A DNA stretch of 64,000 bases from Thermoguttaceae bacterium (lineage in GTDB: Bacteria > Planctomycetota > Planctomycetia > Pirellulales > Thermoguttaceae): NCBI GenBank assembly GCA_025060325.1, contig JANXBW010000003.1, forward strand, positions 62,001-126,000. The letters run 5' to 3'. The stretch's first letter is position 1; the number at the start of each line of letters is the position of its first letter. Below, one piece after another: positions 9,819-19,040 of the stretch. The notes under the pieces are model-generated. The model searched no databases. It was not told the DNA's origin and saw only the letters and a program-made list of their open reading frames with translations. The position numbers and the translations under genes were made by a program.

Positions 9819-11213
9819 TCACGGCTTCAGGAAGAATCTTTCAGCTACGGTTTCGCCGAATAGCCGCGGCACTTGGCGTCGCACCCCCCATTCCTTTTCT
9901 ACATATCTCGGTACCTGGATGACCAAATACTCCCAAGTAGTTTTCAGCTGCACTGGGGCAGTGATTTGCTGCAGGTACTCCACCAAGAATCGCGTCATCA
10001 CGGAGAGCTTCCCATCACGACAAACGAAGGACAGCTCATCGGCGTGGGAGGAGGTAAGTAGAGCGACCTCCGCGCCCAGGTCCTTCACCAATCCTAGCTC
10101 CCGATCAAGGTCATCCAGTACATCGAAACCGTCGCTTTCTTCTTCGGCTAGAGGCCCACTGTCGTCCAGTCTCAGCGACTTATCGAAAGCACTTTGGCCG
10201 CCGCCGTAGCATGCGTCCACAATAACTGCCACTCGACGGCCGTCCAGTTCCTGTATCCAGCGGCTCAGTTCGTCATCCAGGATGACAGAGATCGGCGTGG
10301 GAGAATTGCTCCCCGAAGGAACGGCAAATCCGGCATCGTGCGGTACCAAATACTCATCAGTCCCATCTGGCTCATCGTTATTATCGTCGGCGCAGCGTGC
10401 CCCATGGCCGCTGAAGTAAATGAGGACCTCATCACCGGGTCGGGTTTCCCGCGGAAGCGTCACACAAATGGCCTGGCGAATGGCCTCCGCAGTCGCTTGT
10501 TCATCCACAAGTGTAGAAATCTTATCCATCTGCCCGTAACGCTCGAGAACTTCTCGGAGAGCCTGAACATCATGCTGCGGCGCTTCAAGGGGCCGGAGAT
10601 ATCGATGCGCATTCCTAAATTTGCCGACCCCGATTAACAACGCCACGCGGCGAGGGCCCGTTTGCTTTGGTGAGGTGGGATAAGTTTCAATTTCGACCTC
10701 GTGTTCAGCCCAAGTAGCTGGCTTGCGTTCGACCACGACGCTCTTCAACTCACGGAAGTCAACACCCGTGGTAGTCCGCTCGCGCACCTTCGCTGGGTCA
10801 AACGACTTTAAATCTAGCGGCCTTTCGGTAACGACAGCCCACAGGATTTCCCGCCCGAAGGGTGGCCGAATACGAAACACATAGTCTGCGTCAGGTGCAG
10901 GAATGTGGACCTTCTCGCCAGGCTTAATTCTGGCCTCTAATTGGAACTTGTTTGGCAAGATGCATATCCATTCGCCGTTGGGACGCCGATTGAACACATA
11001 GAGGTACCCGGCATGTGTTGACTGCACGGTGATCGTCAACGTCTCACCCTCGACATAAACCCTGTCCGGTTGGTCGACAGAAATTCGGACGTAGAAGGCC
11101 GGTTGGCGATTGCGAATCTTGTCCTCGCAGGTATCACCGCCCTTCGGTTGGCCAGAGAAACCGAGAACCGGCACTAAAGCTAATGCGACTAGCCCGCACC
11201 AGACGCCCTTCAT
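9819..11213 (-). CDS. Exported caspase-family (C14) protease with N-terminal DUF4384-like domain
   Basis: 464 aa from the ATG at 11213, which has aaaggag upstream and begins a clear signal peptide (MKGVWCGLVALALVPVLGFS). Residues ~40-140 form a DUF4384-like beta domain with GYLYVFNRRPNG. The caspase domain occupies ~185-430: it begins RRVALLIGVGKF, has His270 (IYFSGHGAR) and Cys335 (VIVDACYGG), and is followed by a Ser/Asp-rich segment. An acidic loop after the catalytic His (DDNNDEPDG) resembles calcium-binding loops of metacaspases; this is inference. It is the sixth gene of the sigma-factor operon. The upstream transglutaminase-like protein carries a related DUF4384-like domain, which suggests the two act at the same place in the cell envelope. 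Confidence 0.87.
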   Translation of the reverse strand: MKGVWCGLVALALVPVLGFSGQPKGGDTCEDKIRNRQPAFYVRISVDQPDRVYVEGETLTITVQSTHAGYLYVFNRRPNGEWICILPNKFQLEARIKPGEKVHIPAPDADYVFRIRPPFGREILWAVVTERPLDLKSFDPAKVRERTTTGVDFRELKSVVVERKPATWAEHEVEIETYPTSPKQTGPRRVALLIGVGKFRNAHRYLRPLEAPQHDVQALREVLERYGQMDKISTLVDEQATAEAIRQAICVTLPRETRPGDEVLIYFSGHGARCADDNNDEPDGTDEYLVPHDAGFAVPSGSNSPTPISVILDDELSRWIQELDGRRVAVIVDACYGGGQSAFDKSLRLDDSGPLAEEESDGFDVLDDLDRELGLVKDLGAEVALLTSSHADELSFVCRDGKLSVMTRFLVEYLQQITAPVQLKTTWEYLVIQVPRYVEKEWGVRRQVPRLFGETVAERFFLKP

Positions 11214-11265
11214 CGCTCGTCTCCTTTTGGCAATCCCGCTTCCGAGCAAGGACGCGGTTAAGTAC

Positions 11266-12933
11266 CTACTTAACTTGTCCCGACACCTCACGGGGAGCCG
11301 GCACGTAGAACGCTACCTCGTCCTGAGCAAAGCCACCCAGGGATTCAATGAACACCCTCTCTAGTGCCGCTGGGGGCTTGTCTCCACGCGTGTACTCCAT
11401 CAACACCTCCCGCATCACCTTCTTGCTTGCCGGATGCCAGTGGAAGCTCCCGCCCTTTGTCGACAAGCGAGTGGGCCCTCCCGTTCTGCCAGCAGAACCC
11501 GGCGCTGACCCGCTCTGTTGAGACTCTGCCAAGAGGCCCACCATTCGAATCGGCTTGCGAGTGATCACTGCCTTCAACCGGTAAACCCCAGGTTGATTTG
11601 GCACACGAAAGGCAAGGAGATCGCTCGGTTTGGGAACTTCAAACATCCCCTCCACGGCGTTGTTCTGGCCCACATGCGGATAGAGCAATCGCAGCTCGTA
11701 GGAAGGATCAATCAAAAAGATGTACAAAAAGCCTTTCTCAGCTGTGGCCCCTACAACGCTGTAGGTCTCCCCCGGCTGATAGGCGGCACCATCGAACCGG
11801 TCGACAGTGACATCAAACTTGAATGACGAAGTTCGCGAGGTTACTAGGGCAAGAAGCTCCTGGGGGCTAAGCACCAGCTCTCGGTCCGTGAGTGTCTCCG
11901 TGGCCGAACTTCTATCGGGCGGACGGTGTCGGGGTTGCTCGGACGAGGAACTTGGCTGACCAGACCCCCCGGATCTAGACTCGTCGGGCCTCGACGGCGG
12001 GGAGGGAGGAGGCGGCGCAGGGGGTGTGGGGTGGCCATCTTCTGAGGGCTGTTGGGGATCCTCTTCTCGCCAGCTTCCAATTTGGGTAAGCAACTGTGTG
12101 ACCAATCGGTAATCTACCTCCGGGTTTTCCGCAACCGCCATATACGGATACCATGCGAAGTCCGGATGATCCTGTCCACTAATCCCCGTCCATCGGCCGG
12201 AGCCCATGACCACAGCTCCGTCCTCCATTCGGAAATTAAACGTGTACGTATGCTTGCGCACTTGGAGACCCACAAAGTCCGGCGGCACCGAGCTATCCGC
12301 CATCCACAAGGTTAGCTGTCCCCGAAACTCTCCCGACCTCCGCGTCTGATCGTAAACAATTCGGTAGGCAAAGACCGGGTAATTCCACACCTCGGGGCCG
12401 GGCTCGATGTCTAGGACTAACGGCACGCCCCGCTCCCGAACGTATAGTCTTAGCAGGTGCCACAATTGATCCGGGGCAATGTCCTGGGGATCCTCCGGCC
12501 CTTCCCCGTCACTGAATCGCTCTCCGTAAATCTCGGCCACATCAGCGGTATGACATGCAGCCAGCCACCCCTTCTGATAGCCGACAGAGACTTGTACTTC
12601 CTCTCTCCCTGTGGAGCTACGCAGTGCGCCGGCCACCCTTGGTTCAGGCTCCATCACCGCTGCTGCGGCCGTGGCGTGACAATATCCGTGCCAAGGCGGC
12701 GCCTGCGGGTTGGCTCGGCCTTCCTGCTCTTCCCAGCGGGCAGCTTGTTTGCCTGTCAACCGATCGTACCGAAGAAGCGGACCAGTTAGACCTCCGGCGT
12801 GGAATGGCCACCAATAGCCTGACCATGGAAAATGAGTTACCTCCGCTTCTTCAACCACATTCTCCGCCATAGCGGGCAGGGAGCTTGTCCCCAAAAGCCC
12901 TGTCAGCAACACGAGCACAGTTGTCGCTCGCAT
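11266..12933 (-). CDS. Exported transglutaminase-like (elicitor type) protein with DUF4384-like domain
   Basis: 555 aa, with aaaggag eight bases before the ATG. A signal peptide covers residues 1-23 (cut near AMA-EN). Residues ~35-290 resemble the transglutaminase-elicitor/papain-like family: WHGYCHATAAAAV puts a candidate nucleophile at Cys85 after a Trp, and VWNYPVFAY is a later family-like motif. A Pro/Ser-rich linker (~295-345) leads to a DUF4384-like domain (~355-465; GFLYIFLIDPS). It could cross-link or cleave proteins at Gln or peptide bonds outside the cytoplasm, but catalysis is unproven and the assignment rests on motif recall. Fifth gene of the sigma/caspase operon. Confidence 0.65.
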   Translation of the reverse strand: MRATTVLVLLTGLLGTSSLPAMAENVVEEAEVTHFPWSGYWWPFHAGGLTGPLLRYDRLTGKQAARWEEQEGRANPQAPPWHGYCHATAAAAVMEPEPRVAGALRSSTGREEVQVSVGYQKGWLAACHTADVAEIYGERFSDGEGPEDPQDIAPDQLWHLLRLYVRERGVPLVLDIEPGPEVWNYPVFAYRIVYDQTRRSGEFRGQLTLWMADSSVPPDFVGLQVRKHTYTFNFRMEDGAVVMGSGRWTGISGQDHPDFAWYPYMAVAENPEVDYRLVTQLLTQIGSWREEDPQQPSEDGHPTPPAPPPPSPPSRPDESRSGGSGQPSSSSEQPRHRPPDRSSATETLTDRELVLSPQELLALVTSRTSSFKFDVTVDRFDGAAYQPGETYSVVGATAEKGFLYIFLIDPSYELRLLYPHVGQNNAVEGMFEVPKPSDLLAFRVPNQPGVYRLKAVITRKPIRMVGLLAESQQSGSAPGSAGRTGGPTRLSTKGGSFHWHPASKKVMREVLMEYTRGDKPPAALERVFIESLGGFAQDEVAFYVPAPREVSGQVK

Positions 12934-12966
12934 GAACCAAACTCCTTTCCAAAGTCTGGCGTACCC

Positions 12967-13761
12967 CTAGTCGGCAGTAACTAACCGGGATACGCTAATG
13001 CCATTAGTTGCCCAGACTGGCCACGGCTGGCCCGCTTGCCAAAGTTGTTGACAATGTCCTATCGGGCTTCGAACATCAATCTTCACCACACCGGCCGGGG
13101 AAGGATGATCCGCGGGCAGCCCGAGGACTGATTTAGTGAACCTTTCTTCGGGGGAATCGCTTTCCTGCTCGACCGGCACAACGAAGGCCACATCCGCTGG
13201 CGTCTTGGCCTCCGCATGTCCCGGAACCACCTCGTACCGGTAACTGTGCACATGTTTAACCGGAACCTCTTCCCAACATGGGAAAGCCACGGGCAACACC
13301 GTAAGCGGTACCCAAGCCGGATAGTTCGGGGACTCTTTCGCGACTAGAGTTTCCCCGGTTCTCACCGGCCGGCCAGAGGCAATTACTGAGGCCTCCCACC
13401 GCCGTAGGAGGAGTCGGTCTGTACTAATCCACAACCGCAGTTCAAGATTTTCCGACTGAGCAGCTTGGGGACGTGCTGAGAGCACGTAGCATTTTTCGTT
13501 GTCAAGCTCCGCAGTGCCTTCAACGGTAAACTTCCAACGTAGAATGGCTTCACTTTTGGCCTGATCCAACTCGCGACCAATTTGAAGCAACGGTGTTCGC
13601 GTCTCCACGATCCAGGATTGCCCCACTTGCCACGATGGTTTGTAGGCCGCAAGCGGTTGCGACACCTCAAGAGGATTCTGCTGAGAACTTGCCTGCCTGC
13701 TACCCAATGTCACTGCCAGCGCGCCGAGCACGAGCAGGTAAACTGCCGAATAACGGTTCAT
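12967..13761 (-). CDS. Exported protein of unknown function
   Basis: 264 aa from the ATG at 13761, preceded by acggaggc; a longer frame begins at 13791. The N-terminus (NRYSAVYLLVLGALAVTLG) is a signal peptide. The mature part is mostly beta-like, with WQVGQSWIVETRT near its start, which recalls exported DUF-type beta-sandwich proteins of planctomycetes. No catalytic motif is seen. It is gene four of the seven-gene operon, between the TPR/anti-sigma protein and the transglutaminase-like protein, so a structural or sensory role in the same envelope pathway is likely. Confidence 0.8.
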   Translation of the reverse strand: MNRYSAVYLLVLGALAVTLGSRQASSQQNPLEVSQPLAAYKPSWQVGQSWIVETRTPLLQIGRELDQAKSEAILRWKFTVEGTAELDNEKCYVLSARPQAAQSENLELRLWISTDRLLLRRWEASVIASGRPVRTGETLVAKESPNYPAWVPLTVLPVAFPCWEEVPVKHVHSYRYEVVPGHAEAKTPADVAFVVPVEQESDSPEERFTKSVLGLPADHPSPAGVVKIDVRSPIGHCQQLWQAGQPWPVWATNGISVSRLVTAD

Positions 13762-13834
13762 TGCAGGCCTCCGTTTGGCTTTTCGGGCCAAAGTGTGTTC
13801 ATAAGGCGACTAAAGGCCTTTGCCAAAGCTCAGC

Positions 13835-15262
13835 CTAGTTGTTCTGTGTTGACCGCTCTAGATGGAGTTCTATCTGTGCACGAATTCCGGCCGGCAGCTC
13901 CGAGTAAGGAATAGCCGACCAAAGCTTTCGAGCTTCTAACTTTCGGCCAAGAGCCTCGTAACAAATGGCCAAATTGATTTTTGCCGGGAGATAGTCAGGA
14001 GCGGAAGCAAGAGCATCTTCGAAGTAGCGAGTAGCCTGCTCTGTGTCGCAGGAGTCAAACGCCACAAGGCCTAGGCCAACAAGTGCTCGTGCGTTGCCGG
14101 GAGCTGTTGACAAGACTTGTTCAAAACATTTGCGCGCCTGCTCGAAGTCGCCGATTTTAAAGCGTAGATATCCGTAATTGAGGAGCAAGTTGACGTCATG
14201 GGGAAACTCTTTAATGCTTTGTCTATACTCTTCTAGCAGCCGGGCCGTGGTAAGTCCCATCGGAAACGGCGGTGCGCCACCTTGCGGAATCATTTCAGGT
14301 TTTGCTTGCTGTTGCCTCCCCGCTTGATCCTGGCCCGGAGGCAACGGGGATCTGGGCTCCGGCGATCTAGCCTCACCGGGCCCGTTGTCAACACTTGCCG
14401 GTGGGCTCGCGACCCCTTCGGATGGCGCAGCCGTTGGGGGAGCCGGGGCCGCTGGATGCGATGGGGCGCTAGGAGATGCCGCTCCTGGCTCGATTGGCTC
14501 GGGGCCCAACATTACCGCTTTCATGTAGCTACGGCCATCCGGTTCGTATCCAAAATGAAGTAACGTCCCGCCCTCGTCCAAAGCGATTTCCGACCTCAAC
14601 CCTTGTTGAGCCTGCAAAGCGAGGTTTCGCAATCTGGCTGATGGACCTGGACACTGTTGGATTTTTTCCTCGGCTGCGAACACTCTGCGAAAGTCCCCCA
14701 CCCGCAGTCCCTCTCTGGCCCATCCATAGGCTGCTTCTTCCAGGAGCTGACAACCCTCAGGGGACACGGCGCCTCCCTGAGTGCGTTTCAACTCCTCAAG
14801 CAGGCGGAGCGCTTCCTCATAACGGGACGACTCGACCGCGATTTTGGCTTGGGCCAAAAGTCGGCTACTTCCCCACTCTGGACTGTAGCTCCAGATCCAG
14901 ATTATCCCTACCAACAGGCAGGCAGCCGCTGCCAATGCCACAAGACCTGGTCCAACCCTCCGGGAAAGCACGTTTACAATCCAGCGTTCGCGGAATCCCG
15001 CGACCTCGCTGAGTCTTAACTCGATAAGCTCCCCGAGAGTCCGACGGCAAGGTGAGCAGATGGCCAGATGGGCGAGCACTGCTTGGTGCTCCGCCTCCGT
15101 CAACTGCCCATCAATGACCAAACTTAAAAAATAGTCGTCTTGGCAGAAGTGAGAAGCAGTAGAAGAATCGGCCGCCAGATCGGCCGAGGGCATCTCCTTG
15201 GCAATGACCCTTCGTGTTAGCTCGTCGAGAACCTCATCCGTGATAACATTGATCTTCTTCAT
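13835..15262 (-). CDS. Membrane zinc-finger anti-sigma factor with C-terminal TPR domain
   Basis: 475 aa from the ATG at 15262, preceded by a G-rich site (tatgggggg). The cytoplasmic N-terminus has the anti-sigma zinc signature HxxxCxxC (His65, Cys69, Cys72; HLAICSPC). A single membrane helix spans ~105-125. The periplasmic part holds a helical repeat region (~130-230), a Pro/Ala/Ser-rich linker (~260-335) and about three TPR units (~340-465; ARALVGLGLVAF, YLPAKINLAICYEALG). It directly follows the sigma factor gene, as anti-sigma genes usually do. It would hold the sigma factor at the membrane until the TPR half receives an envelope signal. Confidence 0.87.
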   Translation of the reverse strand: MKKINVITDEVLDELTRRVIAKEMPSADLAADSSTASHFCQDDYFLSLVIDGQLTEAEHQAVLAHLAICSPCRRTLGELIELRLSEVAGFRERWIVNVLSRRVGPGLVALAAAACLLVGIIWIWSYSPEWGSSRLLAQAKIAVESSRYEEALRLLEELKRTQGGAVSPEGCQLLEEAAYGWAREGLRVGDFRRVFAAEEKIQQCPGPSARLRNLALQAQQGLRSEIALDEGGTLLHFGYEPDGRSYMKAVMLGPEPIEPGAASPSAPSHPAAPAPPTAAPSEGVASPPASVDNGPGEARSPEPRSPLPPGQDQAGRQQQAKPEMIPQGGAPPFPMGLTTARLLEEYRQSIKEFPHDVNLLLNYGYLRFKIGDFEQARKCFEQVLSTAPGNARALVGLGLVAFDSCDTEQATRYFEDALASAPDYLPAKINLAICYEALGRKLEARKLWSAIPYSELPAGIRAQIELHLERSTQNN

Positions 15263-15355
15263 TTTAGACCCCCCATAACTCGGCGCTGTCATCCCCGCAT
15301 GGTCAACGGCCTACAAATTGGCCCCGGGCGACCCTCGGAACCGAACACAAGCAGA

Positions 15356-16012
15356 TTACCGGTTTAAATCTTTTTCGAGCTGCTTCCTAAGCTGATTAAT
15401 GCGTCTCGAGATTGCTCCGGAGTTCGCTTTGAGGGCAATGGCAATCACCTCTTGGCTGAAGCCTTCCGCTTTCATCTTCAGAATGATCTGGTCTGACGGA
15501 GGCAACCCCGCAAAAATCTCGCAAAATCGCGCCTCGAGTTCGTGATAACGAGCGACTCTTTCTGGATCGTCATCAAAGCGGGGTTGAGCAGCCGGCAATT
15601 CGTCCGGCCGGGGAACGCACTTCCCGCCCAGAGCGTTGTCTTTACGCTTCTTGTCGACGAGCACGTGAGCGATGATGGTTTTGAGCCAGCTGTAGAGACT
15701 GCCACGAGCTTTGTAAGACGAGTACCCGCGCCAAACTTTCTCCAACGCAAAATTCGCAAGGTCCTCGGGAGTGTAGCCCGCACTCTTAGCAAGAGAGCTG
15801 TTCGCTCGAAAGACCGCCTTGGCAGCCGGCTTTAGGAATTGTTCCATCAGCTCGGTTACAGCCTGCGGCACCAAGTGACCGGCCGCCGTTACCAACATCA
15901 CTTCGCGCACAGCATCACGGCCCGCCTTTTCCTGCCCCAGCCCTAGCTGGGAAGTCGAGGAGCGGTCACGGCCCAGGCGTCGGATCATTTCCGTCAAAGT
16001 GCAAGCACTCAT
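15356..16012 (-). CDS. ECF-like RNA polymerase sigma factor
   Basis: 218 aa. Its ATG overlaps the stop of the preceding 85-aa gene (ATGA), so translation is probably coupled. Sigma region 2 lies at ~75-125 (EDLANFALEKVWRGY; WLKTIIAHVLVDKKRK). Region 4 lies at ~165-215, with a helix-turn-helix (EVIAIALKANSGAISRRINQL). Regions 1.1 and 3 are absent, as in the ECF group. The N-terminal ~60 residues are an extension without recognised motif. It would direct polymerase to promoters of an envelope regulon, probably including its own operon; the next gene encodes its likely anti-sigma factor. Confidence 0.9.
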   Translation of the reverse strand: MSACTLTEMIRRLGRDRSSTSQLGLGQEKAGRDAVREVMLVTAAGHLVPQAVTELMEQFLKPAAKAVFRANSSLAKSAGYTPEDLANFALEKVWRGYSSYKARGSLYSWLKTIIAHVLVDKKRKDNALGGKCVPRPDELPAAQPRFDDDPERVARYHELEARFCEIFAGLPPSDQIILKMKAEGFSQEVIAIALKANSGAISRRINQLRKQLEKDLNR

Positions 16013-16266
16013 TCACCCTGTTCCTTTGATAGGCTACTCATCGCGAGTTGAAGGACCTTCGCGGCGCCTTCCTTGAACCAGTAGGGCGCGAGCTCCCAAC
16101 TTTGAGGCCGCGGCATGTTGTCAGTTGGCGCGGCCGGCCAGAGCTCCTCAAGGAGGATCTTCTGGATACGGGCTATCTTTTCGGGCCAGCTCGCACCTTC
16201 CACGAGCCGCTCAAGTGCGGCCCGATGTTCAATCAAGACCGGTTCCAGGGGATCATTAGGCGGCAT
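16009..16266 (-). CDS. 85-aa protein coupled to the sigma factor gene
   Basis: Start chosen at the ATG at 16266, which has ggaggggg immediately upstream. An open frame continues to 16413 but looks non-coding. The protein is small and helical, and contains EHRAALERLVEGASW and AKVLQLAMSSL. No domain is recognised. Its stop overlaps the sigma factor start by 4 bases, so it is the first gene of the operon and is co-translated with the sigma factor. It might be a small cofactor or regulator of the sigma factor; this is inference from position only. Confidence 0.7.
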   Translation of the reverse strand: MPPNDPLEPVLIEHRAALERLVEGASWPEKIARIQKILLEELWPAAPTDNMPRPQSWELAPYWFKEGAAKVLQLAMSSLSKEQGE

Positions 16267-17477
16267 CGTCCCCCTCCGACTTAATGGACGTTGCTGCTGA
16301 GTCCGACTTGCGCGGGACAAGATCGGAAACCCACTTTTTCCCCAAAGAAAACCCGATCTCTTTCGAAAAACGGCAGCATCCGGATCGGTGTCTTCAGTTC
16401 TTTGGGCGTACACGGAGCATAGTAACGGAGGAGCGAGCCCTTAAATTCCGGACGAGTTCCCTCCCCCCGGGTAGGACAACCGATGAATTCCAAATGCACC
16501 CCTCGGAGAGCCGACTCGGGGAGTCAACGACTCCAGAACCGTGGCCCCGCTTCCACGCGACTGCTCCACCTCCCCTATAAAGCCCCTAGCCACCGAGTCG
16601 ATCGGGCGATCTTCCCGAGATTGGCTGGGTGGGTCGAGGCCTCGACGGTGCGACGTCCCTGCTTAGGGAGTTATCGCCAACCCACGTTTCTGGCCTCACC
16701 GGAGGCCGGTACCTCTCCCATTTGGAAGGTCCAATGCCCCTTGCTAGTGTAACCCTCGTAGGGGGAAAGTGCAAACTGCTGCGAGAGGGAGAACGCCACA
16801 CGGAGCTAACGTTAGTCTTCTATGAGGGTTACGAGCGGAGTGGCCCCGTCCGGCACAGGAAGGCGCACCACAAGAAAGCCCTAATGGGGGCGGGAAAGGG
16901 GCATTTTAGACACACACCTTGCCCGGCCGCGCTAAGTGTGGTGCGATGGCACCGAGTTTCTTGAGCTCAAGGACGGTAGCGCGAGGCAGGAAACCGCGCC
17001 GCCGGTGCCGGGCGTCTCCTGTAAGACTATAGACGCCGACTAAGAGGTTCTTTTTGCGCGAAAAATCCGGACTAGGATCCCTGTGTTGGCACGCGCAGTT
17101 GCCATTTAACCCCCAATCGAAGTCTTTGGTTGGCTGTCCCCAATTTGGCAGCCGCCGGTGCGATTGAAAAAGCGTTCTGGCTGGCTGATCGCTGAGCGCC
17201 GGTCCTACTAGCTTGTCGAGGTTAGGGTGGCTCGTTCCCCGGCCCTCCCCCTGTCCAAAAGCCACGGTTTTCTCGGCCGCTCCCTCGCACCCAATAGGGG
17301 GAGTTTGACTCCGCACTAAGAAACTCGGAATTTTCGCGCAATTTTCCTCGGGCCGGGGCGTCAATTGGGTAGAAAAGCAAGGCAACCTACTCCCGCGGGC
17401 CCGGCGGAGACGGCATTGCCAACCTGACGGTTGCTGTAAGCTCCGAGCTCCAACTCTGAAAAGGGAGAAGTTTTACC
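16267..17477. other. Intergenic region between divergent genes
   Basis: About 1.2 kb upstream of both the sigma/caspase operon (minus) and the coiled-coil gene (plus). It must hold promoters for both, but I see no convincing -35/-10 pair. It contains a 13-bp inverted repeat at 16749-16832. Open frames here have no domain or ribosome-binding site. Confidence 0.5.
16749..16832. repeat. Long-range inverted repeat (13-bp arms)
   Basis: gtaaccctcgtag (16749-16761) pairs with ctatgagggttac (16820-16832): 13 pairs, one of them a G-T wobble. The 58-nt interior includes the palindrome ctaacgttag. Possible non-coding RNA or regulatory element. Confidence 0.5.
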
Positions 17478-18740
17478 ATGAAGCGGATAATCTGGACGGT
17501 TGTGGCCTTGGTGCTGTTTGGCGCGGGATTGGTGACATTTGGCCGACAATATGTTCCCGGTCTCTGGGTCAATGTTCAGCAAATGCTTGATGAGCGGTTC
17601 GGCTGGACCGAAGAAGCACGGCAGCGTGATCCGGCCGGCTATGTTGACCACGTGATAGGTCGCTTGGAAAAGGACTTAGCCGAGCTTACGGGGATTCGAC
17701 GTGAACTTCTTGCCCAGATCGCAGAGCTTTCCAACAAGATCCGGGAACAAGAAGCTCTAGCGGATCATGCCGAACGCTTGGCGGAGGAATTTCGCACCCG
17801 CTATCGCGAGGCCCGGGCGCAGCAAGCCTTCCCCGTAATGATTCGCGGCGCTGCTTATACCGATGATCAGGTGCACAGTCAGGTTGGTCTGCTTCTTGCC
17901 CAGGCAAAGGGCTGCCGTGAATCGCTCGAACGCCTCAAGAAGGTTCGCGATCAGGCTGAGACGCAGCTGGAGGTCATCACTGTTCGCATGAACCGCACGG
18001 AGGCGGAGCTAGTAGCCCTTGCTGCAGAGCGTAAGCTCCTTCAGGCACGGCACATCATAAGTCAACAAGCTAGGCTGTTAGCTGAAGTTGAATCCCTCTT
18101 TACGGAAAACAAGCGGGTGCTGGCCACAAATCCTGTTCGGACAGTTCAGGAGTTGTTGGCAGCCGTCGAAACGCCCAGTCCCCAGGAAGCCCGTCGCGAG
18201 GAGGTCGAAGCGTTTATGAATGTAGCGACGCCGGAACCCCCTTCCCAGCCCAGCAATGGGGGTGAGAGCACATCGGCCCCGGCGCCTGATGCGACGACAT
18301 CGACTCCGGCCGAACCTGGCGAGGATAGCCCTCGGCCGCAGCCGTCCGCTACTGAATCAAGTGGCTCAGAAACGGCAGGTGGCTCCGATTTAACCGTCTC
18401 GACGTCTTCGACACATTCAGCAGAAAATCCGGAAGGCCGGCCCTCGGCCGAGGAGGCGGGCTTTTCCTTAGAAACAACCTCTACTGGAGAAAGCTCACAG
18501 CCAGAGCAGGACCCCGCGATGGCAGCTCCTGTAAACACCGAACGTGAGAACGTGCCACCTGAGGAGGGACGACTTGGTGTGGAGGAGGATGACAGGCCAG
18601 CGGCAGGGGCGAACAGCGTTTCCAACGCAGAGATCAGGTTAACCGCAACCGAACAAAGGCTCACTCGCTCGCCAGCCGAACGTCAGAAAAAGCCACGCCC
18701 AATCTCTACCCGCCGTGGGCTCCCCCAAGCCCAATTCTAG
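17478..18740 (+). CDS. Membrane-anchored coiled-coil protein with low-complexity tail
   Basis: 420 aa, with aagggagaag upstream of the ATG. One N-terminal membrane helix (residues ~4-22) is followed by a long charged heptad-like segment (~50-225; DLAELTGIRRELLAQIAEL, MNRTEAELVALAAERKLL) predicted to form a coiled coil. The last ~180 residues are Pro/Ser/Thr/Glu-rich and disordered, ending in a basic stretch (RQKKPRPISTRRG). No enzyme motif is seen. The architecture resembles scaffold or stress proteins of the envelope, but I do not recognise the family. Transcribed alone; the next gene is convergent. Confidence 0.8.
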   Translation: MKRIIWTVVALVLFGAGLVTFGRQYVPGLWVNVQQMLDERFGWTEEARQRDPAGYVDHVIGRLEKDLAELTGIRRELLAQIAELSNKIREQEALADHAERLAEEFRTRYREARAQQAFPVMIRGAAYTDDQVHSQVGLLLAQAKGCRESLERLKKVRDQAETQLEVITVRMNRTEAELVALAAERKLLQARHIISQQARLLAEVESLFTENKRVLATNPVRTVQELLAAVETPSPQEARREEVEAFMNVATPEPPSQPSNGGESTSAPAPDATTSTPAEPGEDSPRPQPSATESSGSETAGGSDLTVSTSSTHSAENPEGRPSAEEAGFSLETTSTGESSQPEQDPAMAAPVNTERENVPPEEGRLGVEEDDRPAAGANSVSNAEIRLTATEQRLTRSPAERQKKPRPISTRRGLPQAQF

Positions 18741-19040
18741 TAGCGGCCAAAAATTGCTCCATGGTTGGTCGTGTGGCGATGAGGCTGGTTTGTGTACGGG
18801 GCTCCCTTGCCACTGCTGGCCAAGCGCCATCCGCAGGGTGTGTAAAAGAGCGATAAATGCGTGCGGATCGTGCTAGGTCCGCCAAAGGCGATGATCGGAC
18901 TTGCCGCCCATCTTTTCGGCGGCGAGTTTTTATTTGTACGCCTGAGCCCGTTGACGAAAACAAAAAGCAGTTGGGTTTTCCAACAGGAGCTCTATTCTTA
19001 ACCCGATGTTTTGCGAATCATCGCAGGGAGGCTGGGGAAT
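18741..19040. other. Intergenic region between convergent genes
   Basis: 300 bp between the coiled-coil gene (plus) and the BMC-T gene (minus). I find no strong terminator hairpin, gene or repeat in it. Confidence 0.4.
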
